The notes: generated by a model not told the origin, from the letters alone. Positions 28,034-36,867 are shown, counted from the stretch's first letter. The stretch: DNA of 64,000 nt from CAVWSM01 sp963799425 (GCA_963799425.1 CAWCXA010000001.1:1-64000); one strand, 5' to 3'. Numbers and translations: made by a program.

Positions 28034-28816
28034 GTGAGTGCGATGCCACGTGTCACACGCCAGCAGGCCGACCTTTCGCACTATGAGGCGTTGCTTTTCG
28101 ATCTCGACGGCGTCATTACCCGCACCGCCACCGTCCATGCCGCGGCCTGGAAGGATCTCTTCGACGACTTCTTCGCCCGATGGAGCCACGACCACACGGT
28201 GCGGGTCGAACCGTTCCAGATCGAGACCGACTACTTGCAATACGTCGACGGTCGCCCCCGGTACGACGGTGTCGCCGCCGTGCTCGCGTCACGGGGCATC
28301 CAGCTTCCCTACGGCAATCCGGACGATCCTCCCGAAGCATTGACGATCTGCGGGCTCGGCAACGCCAAGCAGCGCTACTTCGTCGAGCGGCTTGGACAGA
28401 TGGGCGTCGAGGTCTTCGATGACACGGTCGAGCTGGTCCGGGCGATGCGCGCGGCCGGCAGGAAGATCGCCGTAGTTTCCGCGAGCGAGAACTGCCGAGA
28501 GATCTTGCAGCGGGCTCAGCTGATCGACCTGTTCGACGCGCTCGTCACAGGGGTCGAGGTCGCCGAGCTCGGATTGCGCGGCAAACCCGCCCCCGACACC
28601 TTTATCAAGGCAGCCGAGCTCCTGGAGACCCCGCCCGCACAAGCGGTCGTCTTCGAGGATGCGATCGCAGGTGTCCAGGCCGGGCGGGCCGGACGGTTTG
28701 GTCTCGTGGTTGGCGTCGACCGCCGAGGCGAGCCCGGGCCTCTTGCGGAGAACGGCGCAGACATGGTCAGCAGCGACCTGCGCCAGTTCTTGCCTCGCTC
28801 GTCGGGGGACGGGTAA
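28034..28816 (+). CDS. HAD phosphatase, beta-phosphoglucomutase-like
   Basis: 260 residues. Motif I is LLFDLDGVITRTA, with the nucleophile and acid/base Asp. Motif II is VVSASENCREIL, the motif III Lys is in GKPAPDTFIKAAELL, and motif IV is VVFEDAIAGVQAG. Beta-PGM relatives often sit beside trehalose, maltose or kojibiose phosphorylase; none is present here, so the substrate is open. A TACGAT box ends 8 nt before the GTG at 28034, suggesting leaderless translation; the ATG at 28043 is the alternative. Confidence 0.88.
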   Translation: MSAMPRVTRQQADLSHYEALLFDLDGVITRTATVHAAAWKDLFDDFFARWSHDHTVRVEPFQIETDYLQYVDGRPRYDGVAAVLASRGIQLPYGNPDDPPEALTICGLGNAKQRYFVERLGQMGVEVFDDTVELVRAMRAAGRKIAVVSASENCREILQRAQLIDLFDALVTGVEVAELGLRGKPAPDTFIKAAELLETPPAQAVVFEDAIAGVQAGRAGRFGLVVGVDRRGEPGPLAENGADMVSSDLRQFLPRSSGDG

Positions 28817-28883
28817 ATCAGCGGACGCCTGGCCGTGGTGTGATTCCCTAGGTCTGTCACCGCCTCCGGAGGTTGTTCCACAT

Positions 28884-30761
28884 ATGCGTCGCGTTCTTCC
28901 CGCGCTGCTGGCTAGCAGCATGCTCATCGCCGGCTGCGGGATGTTCGGCGGCGATGGGGACAGTCGACGTGACGATGCTGCCGCCGCGGCCCGTACGTTC
29001 TTCGACGCGTGGGCTGAGGGCGACCTCGAGGCAGCCGCGGAGGCCACGAGCGACGCCGCCGCGGCGCTGCCGGTGCTCCAGGAGACCACCGACAGACTTG
29101 CTGTGACCGCTGTGCAGGTCGAGCCCGGGGATGTGGCGGGCTGCGAGGACGAGGAGCCGTGCACAGTGCCGTACGACGTCACCTTGTCGCTGCGCGCGGC
29201 CGGCGACTGGCCGTACGTCGGCCAGCTCACCGCGGCGCCGACCGGCGAGGGCGACGATGCGACCTGGAAGGTCGAGTGGACACCGGCGATCGTGCACCCC
29301 GCCCTGACCCCGCAGACGCGACTCGGTCGCGAGCGGTCGGTCCCGGCGCGTGCGTCGATCGTCGATCGGCAGGGTCGGCCGATCACCGAGGACCGGCCCG
29401 TGGTGACGGTCGGGGTCGTGCCCAAGGACCTGGCCGATCCCGCGGCTGTCTATGCCGCCCTGCAGACCGCCGCTCAAGTCGACCCGGCGCGCATGGCGCA
29501 GCAGGTAGCAGCCGCTCAGCCGGACCACTTCGTGGAGGCGGTGACGCTGCGGCGGCCACACTATGACGCGGTTGCCGAACTGCTTGCCCTGCCCGGAGTG
29601 CAGACGCGCGAGGGGACGCGGTCCCTGGCGCCGACGACAGCCTTCGCCCGTGGCGTGCTGGGCGCTGTCGGCCCGGCGACCGAGGAGCTGCTGGCCGAAG
29701 CCGGTCCGACGGCATCGTCGGTGGACCTGGTCGGGGGGTCCGGCCTGCAACGTACCTACCAGCAGCAGCTCGCCGGCGCGCCCGGCTTCACGGTACGGCT
29801 GATCAACCGCGACACCGACCAGCCGGTCGGCGACCCGCTCGTCACCGTCGAGCCGACGCCCGGAGCGCCACTGCAGACGACGCTCGACATCACCGTGCAG
29901 GAGGCGGCCGACCAGGCATTGCTCGGCGTCGATGCCGTCACGTCGCTCGTGGCGGTCGACGTCAATACCGGCGGCGTGCTCGCCGTGAGCAATGCGCCGG
30001 AGCCATCGGACAACCGTGCCTTCACCGGCCAATACCCACCAGGGTCGACGATGAAGGTGCTGACCTCGTCGGCCTTGCTGCGCAACGGAATCACGCCGCA
30101 GACCGAGATGAGCTGCCCGCGCACGATCAACATCGGTGGCAAGAACTTCAAGAACTTCGAGTTCGGGTCCTTCGGCTCAGGGCCGTTCGAGGAAGCCTTC
30201 GCGCAGTCGTGCAACACGGCCTTCGTTCAGCTGACCGACTCGATGCCGCCCAACGCATTACCAGCGGAAGCAAGTGCCTACGGGCTTGGCGCCGAATGGG
30301 ACCTGGGCGTCCCCGCCTTCAGCGGGGCAGTGCCCGAGCCGACCGACCAGGTCGACGAGGCCGCCGCGATGATCGGCCAGTCCCGGGTCCTCGCCAGCCC
30401 GCTGGCCATGGTCTCCGTCGCCGCAGCCGTCGCCACCGGGCAGCCGCATCCACCCGTGCTGGTGCCGGAGCGGACGCCGACACCGGCGCCCGCCGCACTG
30501 CCTGCCGAGGTCGTGGGCCAGCTGCGTGAGCTGATGCGCCAGACGGTGCAGCGGGGGACCGCGGCGGACCTGGCCGACCGTGGCGAGGTCTTCGCCAAGA
30601 CGGGAACGGCGGAGTACGGCACCGACACGCCGCCACACACGCATGCGTGGGTGATCGGCTTCCGCGGCGACATCGCGTTCGCGGTGCTGGTCGAGGATCG
30701 CGAGTCGGGCGCACATGACGCCGTACCCGTCGCCGATCGGTTCCTGTCGGCACTCCCGTAG
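28884..30761 (+). CDS. Penicillin-binding lipoprotein (transpeptidase with MecA-N/NTF2-like domain)
   Basis: 625 residues. The signal peptide has lipobox LIAGC (residues 14-18), so it is membrane anchored. An NTF2/MecA-N-like domain (AAARTFFDAWAEGDLEAAAEATS) and a PBP dimerisation region follow. The transpeptidase has PPGSTMK near residue 387, AQSCNTAF near 441 and FAKTGTAEYG near 571, so the catalytic Ser-Lys, S-x-N and KTG motifs are all intact. It cross-links peptidoglycan outside the membrane. The ATG follows CGGAGG. ppx starts 21 bp downstream but has its own -10-like box. Confidence 0.94.
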   Translation: MRRVLPALLASSMLIAGCGMFGGDGDSRRDDAAAAARTFFDAWAEGDLEAAAEATSDAAAALPVLQETTDRLAVTAVQVEPGDVAGCEDEEPCTVPYDVTLSLRAAGDWPYVGQLTAAPTGEGDDATWKVEWTPAIVHPALTPQTRLGRERSVPARASIVDRQGRPITEDRPVVTVGVVPKDLADPAAVYAALQTAAQVDPARMAQQVAAAQPDHFVEAVTLRRPHYDAVAELLALPGVQTREGTRSLAPTTAFARGVLGAVGPATEELLAEAGPTASSVDLVGGSGLQRTYQQQLAGAPGFTVRLINRDTDQPVGDPLVTVEPTPGAPLQTTLDITVQEAADQALLGVDAVTSLVAVDVNTGGVLAVSNAPEPSDNRAFTGQYPPGSTMKVLTSSALLRNGITPQTEMSCPRTINIGGKNFKNFEFGSFGSGPFEEAFAQSCNTAFVQLTDSMPPNALPAEASAYGLGAEWDLGVPAFSGAVPEPTDQVDEAAAMIGQSRVLASPLAMVSVAAAVATGQPHPPVLVPERTPTPAPAALPAEVVGQLRELMRQTVQRGTAADLADRGEVFAKTGTAEYGTDTPPHTHAWVIGFRGDIAFAVLVEDRESGAHDAVPVADRFLSALP

Positions 30762-30782
30762 GCGGAGCGATAGCGTCGCGCC

Positions 30783-31712
30783 ATGCGGCTTGGTGTGCTC
30801 GACATGGGCTCCAACACGGTCCACCTGCTCGTCGTCGACGCGCATCGCGGCGCACGGCCACTGCCGGCCTTCAGCCACAAGACCGAGCTCCGGCTCTCCG
30901 AGCTGCTCGACGAGTCGGCCCGAATCACCTCGTCCGGCACTCGGCGGCTCGTGTCGTTCGTGCGCGAGGCACTCGAGATGGCGGAGGACAAGGGCGCTGA
31001 GCAGGTGCTCGCGTTTGCGACCTCGGCGATCCGCGAAGCCAGCAACGGCGACGAGGTGCTGGGCCGCCTGCGCCAGGAGGTCGGGCAGGAGATCACCGTG
31101 CTTTCCGGTGCCGACGAGTCGCGCCTTACGTTCCTTGCAGTCCGTCGTTGGTACGGCTGGTCGTCGCGACGACTGCTCGGCCTGGACATCGGCGGCGGCT
31201 CCCTGGAGATCGCCAGCGGGATCGACGAGGACCCGGATGTCGCGTTGTCCTTGCAGCTAGGGGCCGGCCGGCTCACTCGCGAGCGCCTTGACGGCGATCC
31301 GCCCTCGAAGGAGAGCGTGCGCGAGCTTCGCCGCTACGTTCGGCAGCAGCTGGGCACCGTCGTCGGCCAGGTGCTCCGCGAGGGTGCGCCCGACAAGTCG
31401 GTCGGCACGAGCAAGACGTTCCGGTCACTTGCGCGCGTGACCGGGGCGGCCCCGGCAGCCGAGGGGATGTACGCCACGCGCCTGCTCGAGCGTGCCGCGC
31501 TGTCGGAGATCATCCCCACTCTGGCCAAGAAGTCGGCGCACGAACGAGCCGAGCTGCCCGGGGTTTCCGAGTCGAGGGCTCCGCAGCTGCTCGCCGGCGC
31601 TCTTGTCGCAGAGGCAGCTATGGACCTGCTTGAGGTGGACACGCTCGAGATCTGCCCATGGGCGCTGCGCGAAGGTGTCATTCTGCGACGAATCGACACG
31701 CTCGCCGCTTGA
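30783..31712 (+). CDS. Exopolyphosphatase / Ppx-GppA family
   Basis: 309-residue sugar-kinase/HSP70/actin-fold phosphatase. The phosphate-1 loop is LGVLDMGSNTVHLLVVDA, and the second glycine-rich motif is LGLDIGGGSLEIASG. It lacks the long C-terminal HD domain of E. coli Ppx, as in the short actinobacterial Ppx2-type. It hydrolyses polyphosphate or (p)ppGpp-related substrates. A TAGCGT box (30771-30776) ends 6 nt before the ATG, suggesting a leaderless transcript. Confidence 0.93.
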   Translation: MRLGVLDMGSNTVHLLVVDAHRGARPLPAFSHKTELRLSELLDESARITSSGTRRLVSFVREALEMAEDKGAEQVLAFATSAIREASNGDEVLGRLRQEVGQEITVLSGADESRLTFLAVRRWYGWSSRRLLGLDIGGGSLEIASGIDEDPDVALSLQLGAGRLTRERLDGDPPSKESVRELRRYVRQQLGTVVGQVLREGAPDKSVGTSKTFRSLARVTGAAPAAEGMYATRLLERAALSEIIPTLAKKSAHERAELPGVSESRAPQLLAGALVAEAAMDLLEVDTLEICPWALREGVILRRIDTLAA

Positions 31713-31825
31713 TCGCGGGGTCTGGACGAGGCGGCGATGATCTCGCTAAGGTCACACCCGCCGGTCCGATGACGTGCCGGTGAACGCAAGGCGTCGTTCG
31801 ACGCACCTACGGATGGTCGCAAGAC

Positions 31826-31919
31826 CTGAGGGTGTGTCTCGCGGGCAACGGCCCACGAGACGCTGCTCAGCCGCACCCGGCACGCCGGGGGAGGCTGGGC
31901 GCAACCGGGGGCACCTCAG
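31826..31919 (+). ncRNA. Candidate structured cis-RNA (three-way junction)
   Basis: The closing stem CTGAGG (31826-31831) / CCTCAG (31914-31919) extends by two pairs past a bulge. Arm 1 is GTCTCG / CGAGAC (31836-31841 / 31856-31861) topped by GGGC-AACG-GCCC. Arm 2 is GCTCAGCC / GGCTGGGC (31865-31872 / 31893-31900, one G-U pair) topped by CCCGG-CACG-CCGGG. Nearly all bases are accounted for. It does not show the conserved GGGGTGAAT and CAGCTAACC segments of the ydaO c-di-AMP riboswitch that often precedes actinobacterial wall hydrolases. The class is unassigned. Confidence 0.55.
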
Positions 31920-31950
31920 ACTCCGGCGACCGGCACTTCCCGTGGGTGGG

Positions 31951-31976
31951 ATAACGGCTCCGATCGGAGCCGTTAT
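31951..31976. promoter_or_regulatory. Perfect 26-bp palindrome upstream of VanY-like gene
   Basis: The half-site ATAACGGCTCCGA is followed immediately by its exact complement. Its 3' end overlaps TATAGT (31974-31979), a near-consensus -10 box. It may be an operator spanning the promoter, or a hairpin acting as expression platform of the structured leader. The ribosome-site-like TTGGAG and the GTG at 32023 lie 46 nt further on. Confidence 0.7.
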
Positions 31977-32022
31977 AGTCGAGCAGCCTTTGTCCCGATT
32001 CGTCCCCCGGTTGGAGCCGCCA

Positions 32023-32859
32023 GTGTCGCGAGCCGCGCGCCATGTCGCGGGCAACCAAGCCGGCACGTCGGACGCTCAGTCGTCGGCATCCGCAACCCGG
32101 GCGCGAGGCGGCCGGCGCAAGCGTCGCCGCTCGAGCGTCGTCGCGCGCAGGAGCCGCAACGTCATCCTCCCCAACCTCGTCGGCCTCGCCGCGCTTATCG
32201 GGGCAGCGGGCGGCGCGGTTGCGGACGGCAAGCCAAACCCGGTCTCGTCCCAGCTGACCGAGGGGCGCATCTCGCTCGACACGAGCGCGCTGTCGCGGCA
32301 GAGCAACGCGGTGGTCTCTCGCAGCGTGATCCGGGCCAAGGCTGCCGTGCCGTTGGCCGACATCCCGGTGCCTGCCGACGTGTCGTTGCCACCACCGCCG
32401 CCGCCCGACCCCACTCCGTACGGCTTCCCGTCGGTGCCGGGCTGTGACGCGACGTTGGCCGAAGATCCGCTCAACGGGCAGCTCAGCGACGACCACCTGT
32501 GCCCGATCGGCGGCGGCGAGATGCTGCGGCCAGACGCAGCGGCGGCCTTCATGGCACTCAATGCCGCCTACCAGGAGCGCTTCGGCGTCCCGCTGGAGAT
32601 CAGCGACTCCTACCGCAGCCTGCGCGACCAGCGCATCCTGCGCAGCCAGAAGCCTGGCCTGGCTGCCCGGCCGGGCACCAGCGAGCATGGGCTCGGCCTG
32701 GCCGTCGACCTGGCAGGCGGCATCGAGAGCTACTACAGCAAGCAGCACAAGTGGATGCGTGCGAACGCACCAGACTTCGGCTGGGAGCTGCCCAAGTGGG
32801 CTCGCGACGGTAATGGGCGCGAGGAGCCCTGGCACTGGGAGTACAGCCCGGTCTACTGA
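32023..32859 (+). CDS. M15 D-alanyl-D-alanine carboxypeptidase (VanY-like), membrane anchored
   Basis: 278 residues. A basic cytosolic tail (GGRRKRRRSSVVARRSR) precedes one membrane helix (NVILPNLVGLAALIGAAGG). A Pro-rich linker with VSLPPPPPPDPTPYG follows, then the catalytic VanY domain with SDSYRSLRDQ, GTSEHGLGLAVDLAGG (zinc His and Asp) and PWHWEYSP (Glu and the final His). It trims stem peptides of peptidoglycan outside the membrane. GTG at 32023 is chosen because TTGGAG precedes it and the region upstream is non-coding RNA-like. Confidence 0.88.
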   Translation: MSRAARHVAGNQAGTSDAQSSASATRARGGRRKRRRSSVVARRSRNVILPNLVGLAALIGAAGGAVADGKPNPVSSQLTEGRISLDTSALSRQSNAVVSRSVIRAKAAVPLADIPVPADVSLPPPPPPDPTPYGFPSVPGCDATLAEDPLNGQLSDDHLCPIGGGEMLRPDAAAAFMALNAAYQERFGVPLEISDSYRSLRDQRILRSQKPGLAARPGTSEHGLGLAVDLAGGIESYYSKQHKWMRANAPDFGWELPKWARDGNGREEPWHWEYSPVY

Positions 32860-32900
32860 CAGGGGCGAGCCAACTGTCCTCGGGCCAATACCCTGTGACC

Positions 32901-33788
32901 GTGAGCGCCGCGCGAGACCGCACGCAGCCTTCGGCCAGCCTGCGCTCTTCCGACGTGACGGTCAGCCTGTCCACGGCCTCGGTCTACCCGCAGAGCACGG
33001 CCGACGCGTTCGCGCTGGCCCGCGACCTGGGTTACGACGGTGTCGAGGTCATGGTGTGGACCGATCTCGTCAGCCAGGACACCGACCAAGTGGCGCAGCT
33101 CGCCGAGTCGCATGGCGTCCCCATCCACGCGATCCATGCACCCTGCCTGTTGCTCACCCAGCGCGTCTGGTCGCCCGACCCGTGGGAGCGGCTGCGCCGC
33201 TCGGTCGAGATGGCCGGCGACCTCGGAGCTGAAGTGGTGGTCGTCCATCCGCCTTTCCGTTGGCAGCGCGACTATGCCCGCGGGTTCGTCGACGGTGTCC
33301 GTCGCCTCGAAGGCGATTCCGGCATCAAGATCGCGGTGGAGAACATGTATCCCTGGCGGGCCGCCGGGCGCGAGATCGCTGCGTATGCGCCCGACTGGGA
33401 TCCCACCGATGAGGACTACGCGCACTGCACGCTCGACCTTTCGCACGCCGCGGTGTCCGGGTCGGACGTCATGGAGATGGCCGATCGGCTCGGCGATCGA
33501 CTCGCGCACGTGCACCTCGGTGACGGCACCGGTTCATCCCGCGACGAGCACCTGGTGCCCGGCCGCGGTACTCAACCGTGTGCCGCGCTGCTCGAGCGGC
33601 TCGCCATCGGCGGATGGGGCGGTTCGGTGACCGTGGAGGTCACCACCCGACGGGCAAGAACGACCGCGGAGCGCGAGGCCGATCTCGCCGAATCCCTTGC
33701 GTTTGCCCGGCTTTACCTCGTACGACCGCAGAGCCGGATGTTCTCGGTCGCGACCGACGGCACCGCTGAGAGCGTGGAGCAGAAATGA
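32901..33788 (+). CDS. Sugar phosphate isomerase/epimerase-like TIM barrel
   Basis: 295 residues of the AP endonuclease 2 / xylose-isomerase-like fold: VTVSLSTASVYPQ, LGYDGVEVMVW, IHAIHAPCLL, VVVVHPPFRWQ, IAVENMYPW, HCTLDLSHA and LAHVHLGDG show the successive barrel strands with metal-binding Glu, Asp and His. Substrate unknown. A TACCCT box ends 6 nt before the GTG at 32901; a second GTG at 32895 directly abuts that box and is less likely. The stop overlaps the tetR start (ATGA). Confidence 0.87.
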   Translation: MSAARDRTQPSASLRSSDVTVSLSTASVYPQSTADAFALARDLGYDGVEVMVWTDLVSQDTDQVAQLAESHGVPIHAIHAPCLLLTQRVWSPDPWERLRRSVEMAGDLGAEVVVVHPPFRWQRDYARGFVDGVRRLEGDSGIKIAVENMYPWRAAGREIAAYAPDWDPTDEDYAHCTLDLSHAAVSGSDVMEMADRLGDRLAHVHLGDGTGSSRDEHLVPGRGTQPCAALLERLAIGGWGGSVTVEVTTRRARTTAEREADLAESLAFARLYLVRPQSRMFSVATDGTAESVEQK

Positions 33789-34396
33789 GCGCCGCGCCCT
33801 CCGCACCACAGCCGAGGCCGAAGCGGTCAGGACGTCGCCCCGGCACACCCGACACCCGCGGCGCAATCCTGGTTTCGGCGCGCGCCGAGTTCGCCGCCAA
33901 GGGCTTCGACGGTGCCTCGGTTCGCGGCATCGCGGCACGCGCACAGGTCGACTCTTCGCTCGTGCACCACTACTTCGGCAGCAAGGAGCAGCTGTTCGCG
34001 GCGGCGATGCAGCTGCCGATCGATCCTGGCGCCATCGTGCAGCGGGTTCTCGCCGGCGACCCGACGGATATCGGCGAGCGGCTCGTGCGGATGCTGCTGG
34101 AGGTCTGGGGTCCGCCGGCGACGCGCGGCCCGTTCGTCGCGCTGCTCCGCTCGGCGGTGACGCATGAAGCGGCGGCTGCGATGTTCCGCCAGTTCATGCG
34201 CCGCGCGGTCATTGCGCGGGTAGCAGACACACTCGACATCCCGGACCGCGAGCTGAGGGTCACCCTGGCGGCGTCCCAGATCGGGGGGCTACTGCTCATG
34301 CGCTACATCATCAAGATCGAGCCACTCGCGTCGGTCAGCGACGACGAGGTGGTCGCTCTCGTGGCTCCCGCGATCCAGCACTACCTGACGCCTTGA
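33785..34396 (+). CDS. TetR family transcriptional regulator
   Basis: 203 residues. The HTH is AILVSARAEFAAKGFDGASVRGIAARAQVDSSLVHHYFGSKEQLFAAAM. The C-terminal half resembles the TetR_C_17 type found beside ABC-2 exporters. It overlaps the isomerase gene by 4 bp and ends 31 bp before the ABC ATPase, whose start lies in a symmetric TTCATCA/TGATGAA element that this protein may bind. Confidence 0.93.
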   Translation: MSAAPSAPQPRPKRSGRRPGTPDTRGAILVSARAEFAAKGFDGASVRGIAARAQVDSSLVHHYFGSKEQLFAAAMQLPIDPGAIVQRVLAGDPTDIGERLVRMLLEVWGPPATRGPFVALLRSAVTHEAAAAMFRQFMRRAVIARVADTLDIPDRELRVTLAASQIGGLLLMRYIIKIEPLASVSDDEVVALVAPAIQHYLTP

Positions 34397-34414
34397 CGTC
34401 GTCGGTGAGCGGAG

Positions 34415-34435
34415 TAGATTTCATCATGTGATGAA
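34415..34435. promoter_or_regulatory. Promoter plus operator-like dyad over ABC start codon
   Basis: A TAGATT -10-like box (34415-34420) overlaps a perfect dyad TTCATCA-TG-TGATGAA (34420-34435) that covers the GTG/ATG start codons of the ABC ATPase gene. Transcription from this box would yield a leaderless mRNA, and a bound TetR dimer would occlude both promoter and start point. Confidence 0.6.
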
Positions 34436-35174
34436 TTCTTCGCTGGATGATCTCGGCGGTGCCGACGCCGCGATCCGCGCTCGTGGAGTGTCCGTCGTGC
34501 GCGGAGGCAAGACAGTGCTCGACTCGCTCGACCTCGACATCCGTCGTGGCTCGCTGACGGGGCTGCTCGGCCCGTCCGGTTCGGGCAAATCGACGCTGAT
34601 CCGGGCGATCGTCGGCGTGCAACAGCAGGTGACGGGCGAGCTGACGGTGCTCGGCCGCCGCGCCGGGTCGGCGAGCCTGCGCCATGAGGTCGGCTACGTG
34701 ACGCAGGCGCCTAGCGTCTATGCGGACCTGACCGTCCGACAGAACCTTCGTTACTTCGCCGAGGTGCTCGGGGCACGCGCCGAGCACGTCGAGAGCGCGA
34801 TCGCGCAGGTCGACCTCGCACCGCAGGCCGACCAGCTCGTCGGCAGCCTGTCCGGTGGCCAGGAGTCACGCGTGTCGCTCGCGACCGCGCTACTCGGCGA
34901 CCCGCAGCTCCTGCTGCTCGACGAACCGACCGTGGGGCTCGACCCGGTGCTCCGGCGCGACCTCTGGACGCTGTTCCGGTCGCTGGCCGACGCGGGTGTC
35001 ACGCTGCTCGTCTCCAGCCACGTGATGGACGAGGCCGAGCGCTGCGAGCGCATAGTGCTGCTGCGCGATGGACGGCTGCTTGCCGACGACCCGTTGCCGG
35101 CGCTGCTCGCGCGCACCAGCACGGACACTGCCGAGGCGGCGTTCCTCAGCCTTGCCGAGGGAGTGGCGGCATGA
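34428..35174 (+). CDS. ABC transporter ATP-binding protein
   Basis: 248 residues. Walker A is GPSGSGKST, signature LSGGQESRVSLA, Walker B LLLDEPTVGLD and H-loop LLVSSHVMDEAERC. It is the ATPase of an ABC-2 exporter with the overlapping permease. GTG at 34428 or ATG at 34431 both fit a leaderless start. Probably regulated by the TetR gene just upstream. Confidence 0.95.
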   Translation: MMNSSLDDLGGADAAIRARGVSVVRGGKTVLDSLDLDIRRGSLTGLLGPSGSGKSTLIRAIVGVQQQVTGELTVLGRRAGSASLRHEVGYVTQAPSVYADLTVRQNLRYFAEVLGARAEHVESAIAQVDLAPQADQLVGSLSGGQESRVSLATALLGDPQLLLLDEPTVGLDPVLRRDLWTLFRSLADAGVTLLVSSHVMDEAERCERIVLLRDGRLLADDPLPALLARTSTDTAEAAFLSLAEGVAA

Positions 35175-35902
35175 CCCCGCGCGTCACCTTCGCCACCGCC
35201 AAGCGCGTGCTGTTGCAGTTGCGCCATGACCATCGCACTGTCGCGCTGATGCTCGTCGTGCCGTCGGCACTCATGGGCCTGCTTGCGTGGATGTTGCCGC
35301 AGCACGATCTCGACCAGTACGGGCCGCCGCTGCTCGGCATCTTCCCCATGCTGGTGATGTTCCTGGTGACCTCTGTGGCGACTCTTCGAGAGCGCACGAG
35401 CGGGACGCTGGAGCGGCTGCTCACGATGCCCATCGGCAAGGCCGACTTCATCATCGGATATGCGTTGGCGTTCGGCGGATTCGCGGTCGTGCAGGCGCTG
35501 CTCGTTGCCGGGTTGTCGTTCGGCGTCTATGGCATGGACGTCCGCGGCTCGGCGTGGCTCATCGTCCTTATCGCCGTGCTGGACGCCTTGCTCGGCACCG
35601 CGCTCGGGCTGTTCGTCAGCGCGTTCGCGGCGACGGAGTTTCAGGCGGTGCAGTTCCTGCCTGCGGTCCTGCTGCCGCAGCTATTGCTCTGCGGGATCAT
35701 CGTGCCCCGCGACGAGCTGCCCACGCTGCTCAGCTGGCTGTCGGATGTGCTGCCGTTGTCGTACGCGATCGACGCCGTCTTCGAGGTCGCGCAGTACGCC
35801 GAGGCCACCGCCGCCTACTGGGCGAACCTGGCCGTCGTCCTCGGGTTCGCCGTCGTGCTACTGGGACTGGGCGCGGGCACGCTCCGCCGCACCACGCCGT
35901 GA
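35171..35902 (+). CDS. ABC-2 type permease
   Basis: 243 residues, six hydrophobic segments, and the conserved LRERTSGTLERLLTMPIGKADFI cytosolic motif of ABC-2 permeases. ATGA overlap with the ATPase gene. Substrate unknown. Confidence 0.93.
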   Translation: MTPRVTFATAKRVLLQLRHDHRTVALMLVVPSALMGLLAWMLPQHDLDQYGPPLLGIFPMLVMFLVTSVATLRERTSGTLERLLTMPIGKADFIIGYALAFGGFAVVQALLVAGLSFGVYGMDVRGSAWLIVLIAVLDALLGTALGLFVSAFAATEFQAVQFLPAVLLPQLLLCGIIVPRDELPTLLSWLSDVLPLSYAIDAVFEVAQYAEATAAYWANLAVVLGFAVVLLGLGAGTLRRTTP

Positions 35903-35927
35903 TCGCCACCGTCGTACGCTGAGCGGC

Positions 35928-36863
35928 ATGAACGTTCTCAAGCAGGCCCTGCTGTCGGCGGCGGACAACGACCAGCTGCGCCGGCTCGCCGAGGGTGTGC
36001 CCGTGACCCGGGCGATGGTTGCCCGCTATGTGGCAGGCGAGCACACCGAGGATGCCGTGCACGCGACGCAGGCTCTCGTCGACGACGGCCTGTACGTGAC
36101 CCTCGACCTGCTCGGCGAGGACACGCTTGAGCGCGCCCAGGCCGATGCGACCGCGGCGGCGTACGTCTCCCTGCTCAAAGCACTTGACGATGCCGCGCTC
36201 ACCGGACGGGCCGAGATCTCGGTGAAGCTCTCCGCCGTGGGGCAGGCCCTGCCAGTGGACGGTCACAAGATCGCGCTCGAGAACGCTCGCCAGCTCTGCG
36301 AGGCCGCCCGCGAGGTCGGCACCACGGTGACTCTCGACATGGAAGACCACACCACGACCGACTCGACACTGGGCATCCTGCGCGAGCTGCGCGCCGACTT
36401 TCCGGAGACCGGCGCGGTGCTGCAGACCTACCTCCACCGCACTGAGCAGGACTGCCGCGACCTTGCGCACGCCGGCTCGCGGGTCCGGCTGTGCAAGGGT
36501 GCCTACGCCGAGCCGCCGACGGTCGCCTACGTCACCGCGGCGGAGGTCGACAAGGCCTACGTTCGCTGCCTCAAGATCCTGCTCGCTGGCGACGGCTACC
36601 CGATGATCGCGACCCACGACCCGCGGCTGATTGAAATCGCGGGTGCACTCGCGACGAGGTACGAGCGTGACCAGGGCAGCTATGAGTTCCAGATGCTGCA
36701 CGGCGTCCGACCTGACGAGCAACGCCGGCTCGCTCGCAGCGGAGAGCGCGTGCGGGTCTATGTTCCGTACGGCAACGAGTGGTACGGGTATCTCGTTCGA
36801 CGCCTGGCCGAGCGGCCTGCCAACCTGGCACTGTTCGCCCGCTCACTCGTCTCGAAGGGCTAG
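35928..36863 (+). CDS. Proline dehydrogenase (monofunctional PutB/PRODH)
   Basis: 311-residue FAD TIM barrel that oxidises proline to pyrroline-5-carboxylate. It shows ISVKLSAVGQ, VTLDMEDHTTTD, VLQTYLHRTEQD, VRLCKGAYAEP, ATHDPRLIE and the substrate-binding YVPYGNEWYGYLVRRLAERP. No aldehyde dehydrogenase domain is fused. A TACGCT box ends 7 nt before the ATG. It is followed by proC, so a catabolic and a biosynthetic proline enzyme are adjacent. Confidence 0.95.
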   Translation: MNVLKQALLSAADNDQLRRLAEGVPVTRAMVARYVAGEHTEDAVHATQALVDDGLYVTLDLLGEDTLERAQADATAAAYVSLLKALDDAALTGRAEISVKLSAVGQALPVDGHKIALENARQLCEAAREVGTTVTLDMEDHTTTDSTLGILRELRADFPETGAVLQTYLHRTEQDCRDLAHAGSRVRLCKGAYAEPPTVAYVTAAEVDKAYVRCLKILLAGDGYPMIATHDPRLIEIAGALATRYERDQGSYEFQMLHGVRPDEQRRLARSGERVRVYVPYGNEWYGYLVRRLAERPANLALFARSLVSKG

Positions 36864-36867
36864 AGGT

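Larger units (their letters stand above)
31713..32022 (+). other. 310-nt non-coding leader of the VanY-like gene
   Basis: No convincing coding sequence lies here. The stretch holds hairpins at 31791-31804 (GCGTC-GTTC-GACGC) and 31815-31826 (GGTC-GCAA-GACC, a GNRA loop), then the three-way junction 31826-31919 and the perfect palindrome 31951-31976, each listed separately. A possible open frame from 31774 lacks a ribosome-binding site and has no recognisable protein pattern. Confidence 0.7.

Noticed and set aside
31826..31919. ydaO c-di-AMP or GEMM c-di-GMP riboswitch
   Set aside because: The conserved segments I know (GGGGTGAAT, CAGCTAACC; GCACAGGGCAAACC, GACGCAAAGCC) are not present, so no class name was given.
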